Source of the DNA: Alphaproteobacteria bacterium
GTDB lineage: Bacteria; Pseudomonadota; Alphaproteobacteria; Rhodobacterales; Rhodobacteraceae
Assembly (NCBI GenBank): GCA_024277955.1
Contig: JAJRUE010000290.1
Location: forward strand, 1-12,872
Direction of reading: 5' to 3'
Length of the DNA: 12,872 nt
Made by a program: the position numbers and the translations under genes. Shown here one piece after another: positions 1 to 5,514 of this stretch (within the stretch, counting starts at the first letter, position 1; the number at the start of each line of letters is the position of its first letter). The notes beneath the pieces are model-generated. The model saw nothing but the letters and a program-made list of their open reading frames with translations. It was not told where the DNA came from and did no database searches.

Positions 1-734
1 TCGACTCTGTTACCGGTGCCAGCACCATTACCGGCCTGCAGGATGCCACGGTCACCTACCGGACGACCGACGATCCCAATGTGATCGTCGCAACCGTCAA
101 CGGGACGGATGTGACGCTGACCTGGAACGGGAGTGACGCCTTTCTCAGCGCAGACGGCAACGTTTATGCGGCCTTAAAATTCAATTCCGCTGACGGTCAG
201 GTCGCGATTGCCGGCTTTGGCATCAGTGACCCGGCGTCCTTTTCCGGGTCTATTGCCTACCTCGCATCAGGCCTGACCACCGACCCGGCGCAGGTCGCCG
301 CGCTGGCTGCGGCCTCGGGCTCCGCCACCTACAACGGCTCGGCTGAGATGGGAGTTCTCCACGGCGCGGATGTTTCGACAGCCAGCTTCTCCGGTGGTAC
401 GGGAACCGCCACGCTCACTGCGGATTTCGGAGCCAGCACCGTCAGCGGCTCGATGACCGTCAGCGATGACGGAACGTCAACGCCGGGCTTTGCCATCGCC
501 CCCAATACCGTCATCGCCATCAACCCGGCGACCATATCGGGCAACGCGTTCAGCGGCTCATGGTCGGTGGCCAATCCTGCCGATCTGGCCCTGTCCTCGG
601 TGAGCACCACGGGCGTCAGCGGTCAATTCTTCGGGGTCAACGCCGCCGATATCGGCGGCACGTTCAACGGCTCCGGTATCAGCGCCGACGGAACAACGCC
701 CGCCTATATCGTCGGCGGGTTCTTCGGGCAGTAG
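1..734 (+). CDS. TbpB-like beta-barrel surface/secreted protein, 5'-truncated
   Basis: The frame is open from the first complete codon (base 3) to TAG at 732-734, 243 residues, with no stop upstream in view. A GTG exists at base 81, but it lies inside continuous similar sequence, so the true start is probably left of the window. The protein is rich in Gly, Ser, Thr and Ala, with almost no Lys or Cys. Its second half alternates short beta-strand-like segments, for example GTGTATLTADF, STVSGSMTV and NAFSGSWSV. It closes with GQFFGVNAADIGGTFNGSG and a final VGGFFGQ. That layout (strand-rich barrel, then FxGxNAxxxGGxF and a terminal GGFFG) resembles the lipoprotein beta-barrel domain of transferrin-binding protein B and factor H-binding protein relatives, often annotated in marine alphaproteobacteria as transferrin-binding protein-like. 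The signal or lipobox region is not in view, so localisation is inferred. The ligand is unknown, and transferrin itself would be an implausible substrate for a free-living bacterium. Confidence 0.7.
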   Translation, partial: DSVTGASTITGLQDATVTYRTTDDPNVIVATVNGTDVTLTWNGSDAFLSADGNVYAALKFNSADGQVAIAGFGISDPASFSGSIAYLASGLTTDPAQVAALAAASGSATYNGSAEMGVLHGADVSTASFSGGTGTATLTADFGASTVSGSMTVSDDGTSTPGFAIAPNTVIAINPATISGNAFSGSWSVANPADLALSSVSTTGVSGQFFGVNAADIGGTFNGSGISADGTTPAYIVGGFFGQ

Positions 735-762
735 CGCCTGTCGCGGTTGATCGACATCCCCT

Positions 763-789
763 CGCCCGGGTCGCGCGGCGGTCCGGGCG
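763..789 (+). terminator. possible hairpin terminator after the barrel-protein gene
   Basis: CGCCCGG at 763-769 and CCGGGCG at 783-789 form a perfect 7-bp stem with a 13-base loop, starting 29 bases after the stop codon. No T-tract follows, so the terminator reading rests on position only. Confidence 0.25.
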
Positions 790-968
790 TGCGCCCCGCA
801 CAGGATGCGTGCAATCAGACGCGGGATTCTCGCAACCCGGAACTACGGCGAACGCGATCCGGTGCCGCAGGGTGCGAGCGCCTGAAATCCCTCGGCAGCA
901 CCCGCGGGCGGTGGATTGGTCTGCTTCTGGCAGAAACGACAGCGCAAGAGCGGTGCACGGTTTCGTGT

Positions 969-997
969 TTGCGGGTGGACAAGCGACGCAATCTGAT
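969..997 (+). promoter_or_regulatory. weak candidate promoter for yghU
   Basis: TTGCGG (969-974) and TCTGAT (992-997) are separated by 17 bases, giving 3/6 and 4/6 matches to sigma70 hexamers. The -10 ends 37 bases before the yghU start. Matches of this quality occur by chance, so this is only a candidate. Confidence 0.25.
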
Positions 998-1034
998 TAC
1001 CTCTGGGCGCAGATTGAAACCCTGGGCAAGACAG

Positions 1035-1910
1035 ATGACAGATTCGCACTACCCCCCCCCGAAGGTCTGGACCTGGGAACAGGAAAGCGGCGGCACCTTC
1101 GCCAAGATCAACCGCCCCGTCGCCGGGGCCACCCACGACAAGGACCTGCCACAGGGCCGGCACCCGTTCCAACTGTATTCGCTGGCCACGCCCAACGGTG
1201 TCAAGGTTACCGTGCTGTTCGAGGAACTCCTGCTTGCCGGACATGCGGGCGCCCAATACGACGCCTGGCCGATCCGGATCGGCGAGGGCGACCAGTTCGC
1301 CAGCGGCTTTGTGAAGATCAACCCGAATTCCAAGATACCGGCGCTGCTGGATCGGACCACGACCCCGCCGACCCGGGTTTTCGAAAGCGGCGCGATACTG
1401 TTGCACCTTGCGGAACGGTTCGGCGCGTTCCTGCCATCGGACGCCACCAAGCGCCCCGAGATGCTGTCTTGGCTGATGTGGCAGATGGGCAGTGCGCCCT
1501 ACCTTGGCGGCGGTTTCGGGCATTTCTACGCCTATGCGCCGGAAAAGCTGGAATACCCGATCAACCGTTTCGCGATGGAGGTCAAGCGCCAGCTGGACGT
1601 GCTGGACCGGCATCTGGGCGAAAACCGCTATATGGTGGGCGACGACTACACCATCGCCGATATCGCGATCTGGTCCTGGTATGGGCAGCTGGCGCTCGGG
1701 CGGCTCTATGATGCCGGCGAATTCCTGGATGTGGCCAGCTACGAACACGTCCAGCGCTGGGCGAAAGACATCGACGCCCGCCCTGCCGTCAAGCGCGGCC
1801 GCATGGTGAACCGCACCTGGGGCAAACCGCAATTCCAGCTGCGCGAACGCCACCAGGCCAGCGATTTCGACACCCGGACACAGGACAAGCTGGCCCCGGA
1901 CGACGGCTGA
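1035..1910 (+). CDS. yghU: YghU-type glutathione S-transferase / disulfide-bond oxidoreductase
   Basis: This 291-residue protein aligns by eye along its whole length with E. coli YghU (288 aa), including the start (MTDxxYxPxKVWTW) and the end (ERHxASDFxTxTxDK). YghU/YfcG proteins are cytosolic GST-fold enzymes that bind two glutathiones and reduce small disulfides, with low classical transferase activity. The thioredoxin-like half holds TPNGVKV at residues 52-58 (Thr52 and Asn54 in the glutathione site of the family), NPNSKIPAL at 96-104 and ESG at 117-119. The helical half carries GDDYTIADIAIW around residue 200. ATG 1035 was chosen because it matches the E. coli N-terminus; the open frame upstream has no family similarity. 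The Shine-Dalgarno is poor (GGGCAAG). A run of nine C (1052-1060) spans codons 6-9. The stop lies 8 bases from the stop of the opposing lrp gene. Confidence 0.93.
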   Translation: MTDSHYPPPKVWTWEQESGGTFAKINRPVAGATHDKDLPQGRHPFQLYSLATPNGVKVTVLFEELLLAGHAGAQYDAWPIRIGEGDQFASGFVKINPNSKIPALLDRTTTPPTRVFESGAILLHLAERFGAFLPSDATKRPEMLSWLMWQMGSAPYLGGGFGHFYAYAPEKLEYPINRFAMEVKRQLDVLDRHLGENRYMVGDDYTIADIAIWSWYGQLALGRLYDAGEFLDVASYEHVQRWAKDIDARPAVKRGRMVNRTWGKPQFQLRERHQASDFDTRTQDKLAPDDG

Positions 1911-1922
1911 GCGCGGGCTCAG
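1907..1922. terminator. palindrome covering both convergent stop codons
   Basis: CTGAGC (1907-1912), a GCGG loop, and GCTCAG (1917-1922) make a perfect 6-bp hairpin. It includes the yghU stop (TGA 1908-1910) and the lrp stop (TCA 1919-1921 on the plus strand). It may serve as a compact two-way 3' end. It has no T-tract, so termination is inferred. Confidence 0.35.
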
Positions 1923-2380
1923 ACCGGCAGCGCCGTGGTCTTGAAAACCGTCTTCAGCGCAAAGCTCGAATGAAGCTGCGCCACGCCGGGCAGCTTCGCC
2001 AGATAGCGGCGGTGGATGCGGGCGAAATGCTCGGTATCAAAGGCCACCACCTTGAGCAGGTAATCGGCGGTGCCCGCCATCAGGTGACATTCCAGCACGT
2101 CGGGGATCTTGGCCACCTCGCGCTCAAAGGCGTCCAGCACCTCGTCCGCCTGGCCCGACAAGGTGATCTCGACAAAGACGGTCGACGGGCGACCCATCAG
2201 CTTGGGATCCAGAAGCGCCACGTAATCCTTGATGAAACCGGCCTTCTCCAACTGCTGCACGCGGCGGTGGCAGGCCGAAGGCGAAAGGTTCACGCGTTCG
2301 GCCAGATTGGCGTTGGTGATTCTACCATCCTTCTGTAAAACCTCAAGTATCCGGCGATCTATACTATCAATATCCTGCAT
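1919..2380 (-). CDS. Lrp/AsnC-family regulator, probable ald regulator (AldR-like)
   Basis: 153 residues, the usual Lrp length. The N-terminal winged HTH covers about residues 4-60, with the recognition region LAERVNLSPSACHRRVQQLEKAGFI at 26-50. The C-terminal RAM/AsnC ligand-binding alpha-beta domain covers about 65-145 and includes VLECHLMAGTADYLLKV. Such proteins form dimers to octamers, wrap DNA and sense amino acids. The gene is divergent from alanine dehydrogenase across 131 bases, the standard arrangement for Lrp-type activators of ald (AldR in rhizobia and mycobacteria). Alanine-responsive control of ald plus self-repression is therefore the best inference, though not shown. The ATG at 2380 gives the typical MQxIDxIDRRIL start; the ribosome site is weak (GAAG). 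A promoter candidate (2420-2448) lies among inverted repeats. Confidence 0.93.
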   Translation of the reverse strand: MQDIDSIDRRILEVLQKDGRITNANLAERVNLSPSACHRRVQQLEKAGFIKDYVALLDPKLMGRPSTVFVEITLSGQADEVLDAFEREVAKIPDVLECHLMAGTADYLLKVVAFDTEHFARIHRRYLAKLPGVAQLHSSFALKTVFKTTALPV

Positions 2381-2409
2381 ATGAGTAGTTTCTTCGTTCT
2401 TTCATGGGG

Positions 2410-2462
2410 TTTATCGAATTTTCTACATAAACTTTGGGGAAATCCCAAGCGCTTTTCAAAGC
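2410..2462. promoter_or_regulatory. candidate Lrp-type operator region of lrp/ald
   Basis: Three AT-leaning inverted repeats sit in a row in an otherwise GC-rich genome: TTTAT/ATAAA with a 12-base gap (2410-2431), TTGGG/CCCAA with a 5-base gap (2434-2448), and GCTTT/AAAGC with a 2-base gap (2451-2462). Their centres are about 20 and 16 bases apart, close to two helical turns for the first pair. Lrp proteins bind degenerate phased sites of about 15 bp, so this is a plausible operator cluster. It overlaps the candidate lrp promoter and lies 50-100 bases upstream of ald. Confidence 0.4.
2420..2448 (-). promoter_or_regulatory. candidate promoter of the lrp gene
   Basis: On the minus strand TTGGGA (2448-2443) and TAGAAA (2425-2420) are 17 bases apart, each a 4/6 match to sigma70 consensus. 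The -10 lies 39 bases before the lrp start. The -35 falls inside the TTGGG/CCCAA repeat and the -10 inside the TTTAT/ATAAA repeat, which would suit autorepression. Confidence 0.35.
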
Positions 2463-2511
2463 AATCCCGGAACTTTTGCGCGATGACTGCACAAAATCAT
2501 CGGAGAGCGAA

Positions 2512-3630
<1,119 letters not shown>

Positions 3631-3656
3631 GCCGCACCCGCCCCGGCACGGCCCGG

Positions 3657-3689
3657 CTTCTTCTGTCCAAAAATATCCCCGCCGAAGGC
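3657..3689. repeat. intergenic motif recalled as recurrent in Rhodobacteraceae
   Basis: The segment from CTTCTTCTGTCC (3657-3668) through an A-tract to CCGCCGAAGGC (3679-3689) resembles a short motif I remember at the ends of many genes in Rhodobacteraceae genomes (family resemblance from memory, not searched). On the minus strand it reads GCC-TTC-GGC, then GGGG and ATATTTTT, so it could add a T-rich 3' end to mscL transcripts. Confidence 0.4.
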
Positions 3690-3698
3690 ATCAAATCC

Positions 3699-3719
3699 GG
3701 CCGGGGCGCAGCCCCGGCC
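3699..3719. terminator. perfect hairpin between convergent ald and mscL (first)
   Basis: GGCCGGGGC (3699-3707), loop GCA, GCCCCGGCC (3711-3719): a perfect 9-bp GC stem 68 bases after the ald stop. No T-run follows on the plus strand. On the minus strand a T-rich stretch (ATATTTTT) lies about 20 bases further on. Confidence 0.6.
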
Positions 3720-3723
3720 CGCC

Positions 3724-3745
3724 GCGCCCGCCAGTTGGCGGGCGC
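3724..3745. terminator. perfect hairpin between convergent ald and mscL (second)
   Basis: GCGCCCGCC (3724-3732), loop AGTT, GGCGGGCGC (3737-3745): a second perfect 9-bp stem, four bases after the first and 11 bases beyond the mscL stop. Together the pair probably insulates the two convergent genes. Neither has a classic U-tract. Confidence 0.6.
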
Positions 3746-3756
3746 AACCGCTTGCC

Positions 3757-4146
3757 TCAGCCCCTGGCCTTCAGGGCGTCGCGGATCTCGACCAGCAGAT
3801 CCACTTCGCTCGGCCCCCGATCCGGCGCCGGGGCCGGCTTTTCTTCCGGTCCCTTCGCCTTGTTGACCGCTTTCACCAGCAGGAACACCACAAAGGCAAT
3901 GATCAGGAAATTGATCAGCGCCATGATGAAGTTGCCGTAGGCGAACACCGCCGCATCTTCGCCCTCGCCCAGCCTGACCCCAAGGCCGGAAAAATCGACC
4001 CCGCCCAGGAACAGGCTGATGATCGGGTTGATCAGATCGCCCACCAAAGACTTGACGATCGCGGTGAATGCCGCGCCGATGATGATGCCAACGGCCATGT
4101 CCATGACATTGCCCTTGGCAATGAAATCCTTGAATTCATTGATCAT
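3757..4146 (-). CDS. mscL: large-conductance mechanosensitive channel MscL
   Basis: 129 residues, close to E. coli MscL (136). This inner-membrane homopentamer opens under membrane tension to release solutes on osmotic downshock. The N-terminus MINEFKDFIAKGNVMDMAVGIIIGAAF is the family signature, with the amphipathic helix followed by TM1 (about residues 15-42). TM2 is about 70-96 (AYGNFIMALINFLIIAFVVFLLV), then a charged linker and a short C-terminal helix (EVDLLVEIRDALKARG). ATG 4146 was chosen because GGGGA sits 5 bases upstream and the family begins M-x-x-EF. A start 12 bases earlier (4158) is possible but has no good ribosome site, and the longer open frame runs into unrelated sequence. 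The gene is convergent with ald and separated from ytoQ by 154 bases, so it is probably transcribed alone. Confidence 0.97.
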   Translation of the reverse strand: MINEFKDFIAKGNVMDMAVGIIIGAAFTAIVKSLVGDLINPIISLFLGGVDFSGLGVRLGEGEDAAVFAYGNFIMALINFLIIAFVVFLLVKAVNKAKGPEEKPAPAPDRGPSEVDLLVEIRDALKARG

Positions 4147-4172
4147 TATAGTCCCCATACCGGTTTTTTCGG

Positions 4173-4213
4173 CGCCCTTGATCGGGCGTCTTGCAACTTT
4201 CCCATAGCATGGG
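4173..4213. repeat. two short inverted repeats upstream of mscL
   Basis: CGCCC/GGGCG (4173-4188, 6-base loop) and CCCAT/ATGGG (4201-4213, 3-base loop) lie in the mscL leader or promoter region. Both are short; they could be operator-like, or chance in GC-rich DNA. I could not place a convincing mscL promoter among them. Confidence 0.3.
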
Positions 4214-4237
4214 GCGGTCAGATTTTCGTAACTGGAC

Positions 4238-4267
4238 AACGGGGAAAATTCCAGAATTTTCCCCGTT
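4238..4267. terminator. perfect 30-base palindrome between ytoQ and mscL
   Basis: AACGGGGAAAATT (4238-4250), loop CCAG (4251-4254), AATTTTCCCCGTT (4255-4267): a perfect 13-bp stem, 34 bases past the ytoQ stop and 92 bases before the mscL start. It most likely forms a strong RNA hairpin ending the ytoQ transcript, though the run of T falls inside the stem rather than after it. A DNA operator for mscL is an alternative. Confidence 0.6.
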
Positions 4268-4300
4268 CCGCCAGCGATCCCCCGGGGGGCGACCCGTCCT

Positions 4301-4750
4301 TCAGCCCGGCAGGGTGCCTTCCAGAACGTAGCGCAGGATCGCCACGACCTGTTCCGGTTCGCGCGCCACCGCCAGCGCCGCGGCGTCCACTTCCTTGAGC
4401 GCATGGTCATGCTCGGGCATCTGCAGCACGATCAGCGATTTTCCCAGCGCCGCCGCATAGCCCGCATCGAAGGCGGCGTTCCACTGGCGGTATTTCTCGC
4501 CGAAACGCACCACCACCACATCGGCTTCCTCCAGCCCCTTGCGCGTGCGGATCGCGTTGATCTGCGCGCCCTTGTGGTCGTGCCAGAACTTGTCCGCTTC
4601 GGCGCCCAGGATCGCCACGCCGCAGTCGTCGCTGGCCTCGTGGTCGGTGACCGGGCCGGTGAACACCACGTCCAGACCCTTGGCGCCGGCCTGGATCCGG
4701 TCGCGCCAATCGGTGTGGATTTCGCCCGAGAGATGGACTTTCAGCATCAT
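4301..4750 (-). CDS. ytoQ: YtoQ-family protein, nucleoside deoxyribosyltransferase-like fold
   Basis: 149 residues matching the small YtoQ family named after a Bacillus protein: VHLSGEIHTDWR near the N-terminus, FTGPVTDHEASDDCG at 30-44, ILGAEADKFWHDHKGAQINAIRT at 47-69, and QWNAAFDAGYAAALGKSLIVL at 89-109. The alternating strands and the NxAFDxGYAxALGK segment resemble the nucleoside 2-deoxyribosyltransferase fold, so a nucleotide or nucleoside ligand is likely. The reaction is not established. No signal peptide or membrane helix, so cytosolic. Its ATG (4750) overlaps the stop of the upstream phosphoribosyltransferase as ATGA, which indicates translational coupling. A second Met immediately follows (4747). 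Family name is fairly sure; function is unknown. Confidence 0.85.
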   Translation of the reverse strand: MMLKVHLSGEIHTDWRDRIQAGAKGLDVVFTGPVTDHEASDDCGVAILGAEADKFWHDHKGAQINAIRTRKGLEEADVVVVRFGEKYRQWNAAFDAGYAAALGKSLIVLQMPEHDHALKEVDAAALAVAREPEQVVAILRYVLEGTLPG

Positions 4751-5406
4751 GTGTTTCCGTTTTCCTGCGGCCCGCGGGCCCGTTTCAGTTCGGCGGCGAC
4801 CTGTTCGTCGCTCACCTGTTCAAAGTCGCGATAATGCGCCCCCACCGCGTAGAACGGATCGGGGGTTTCGAGGCAGATGACCTGCCCGACCAGCGAGGCC
4901 AGTTCGGCCAGCGTGTCGGCTGGCGCCACCGGCACCGCCAGCACGATACGCGCCGGGTTGCGCCGGGCCAATGCCTTGAGCGCCGCGCGCACCGTCGCGC
5001 CGGTGGCGATCCCGTCATCCACCACGATCGCCGTGCGCCCGGCGACGGCCACCGGCGCCCGCCCGCCCAGGTATCTGGCGCGCCGATCATCGATTTCGCG
5101 AAGTTTCTGCACGATCTGGTCCTTGAAATCGTCCGGGCCCAGACCGGCTGAGCGCAGCAGTTGGGTATTGAACACGGTCTGCGGCTCGGCCCCGTCCACC
5201 ACCGCCCCGGCGGCCAGTTCGCTGTGGCCGGGCATGCCCAGCTTGCGCACCATCAGCAGGTCCAGCGGCGCCTCCAGCGCCCGCGCCACCGGCGCCGCCA
5301 CCGGCACCCCGCCGCGCGGCAGCGCCAGCACGACCGGGCGATCGGGCCTGGCCGCCGCCAAGCGCTGCGCCAGTTGCCTGCCGGCATCTTCACGGTTTCG
5401 AAACAT
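4747..5406 (-). CDS. predicted phosphoribosyltransferase (type I PRTase fold)
   Basis: 219 residues. It carries VVLALPRGGVPVAAPVA (25-41), the DLLMVRKLGMPGHSELAAGAV segment (49-69) and the PRPP-binding loop VVDDGIATGAT (128-138), in which two acidic residues precede GxxTGxT. These are hallmarks of type I phosphoribosyltransferases of the COG1926 type. Such enzymes move phosphoribose from PRPP to a base; the substrate of this branch is unknown. ATG 5406 is preferred: the family begins MFRxREDAGRxLA, and a G-rich stretch (AGGGGGGG) lies 7 bases upstream. An ATG at 5430 is a weaker alternative, and the open frame up to 5514 looks unlike the family. The gene lies 108 bases after pheT on the same strand and is coupled to ytoQ. 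Confidence 0.88.
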   Translation of the reverse strand: MFRNREDAGRQLAQRLAAARPDRPVVLALPRGGVPVAAPVARALEAPLDLLMVRKLGMPGHSELAAGAVVDGAEPQTVFNTQLLRSAGLGPDDFKDQIVQKLREIDDRRARYLGGRAPVAVAGRTAIVVDDGIATGATVRAALKALARRNPARIVLAVPVAPADTLAELASLVGQVICLETPDPFYAVGAHYRDFEQVSDEQVAAELKRARGPQENGNT

Positions 5407-5420
5407 CGGATCGCCCCCCC

Positions 5421-5482
5421 TGCCACCCATCCCAAAGATAGTGGCCCGCCCCGGCGCTTTCCAGAGCCGGGGGCGGGTGGCA
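5421..5482 (-). terminator. nested hairpins between pheT and the phosphoribosyltransferase
   Basis: Inner stem: CCCGCCCCGGC (5445-5455) with GCCGGGGGCGGG (5466-5477), 11 bp with one bulged G. Outer stem: TGCCACCC (5421-5428) with GGGTGGCA (5475-5482), sharing three bases with the inner one. It lies 33-94 bases past the pheT stop. It may end most pheT transcripts, or shape the leader of the next gene, whose G-rich ribosome site is adjacent. No T-tract follows. Confidence 0.45.
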
Positions 5483-5514
5483 CAGGCGGCCAGGCGAACC
5501 TCGATCCGGCCCAC

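Larger units (their letters stand above)
735..1034. other. 300-base gap without a supported gene
   Basis: This stretch lies between the barrel protein and yghU. Frames stay open through it, but the translations (many Arg, Pro, Gly and scattered Cys) look like random high-GC sequence and match no family. It holds a possible hairpin just after the first gene (763-789) and a weak promoter candidate (969-997). I see no tRNA, small RNA or transposon end. Confidence 0.6.

Noticed and set aside
81..83. GTG as the start of the barrel-protein gene
   Set aside because: The frame is open with similar composition to the left window edge, and a surface protein would need a signal peptide that is not present after this GTG.
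735..1034. A small gene or decayed gene before yghU
   Set aside because: No frame gives protein-like composition, and no recognisable fragment of a known family appears.
560..1711. 383-codon plus-strand frame bridging the barrel gene and yghU
   Set aside because: Overlaps both real genes in another frame; Arg-rich translation typical of a shifted frame.
843..1853. 336-codon minus-strand frame antisense to yghU
   Set aside because: yghU is a full-length family match on the plus strand; the opposite frame shows no domain.
4147..4410. N-terminal extension of MscL in the open frame
   Set aside because: Family similarity begins exactly at ATG 4146, which has a ribosome site; the extension crosses the 30-base palindrome and the ytoQ 3' end.
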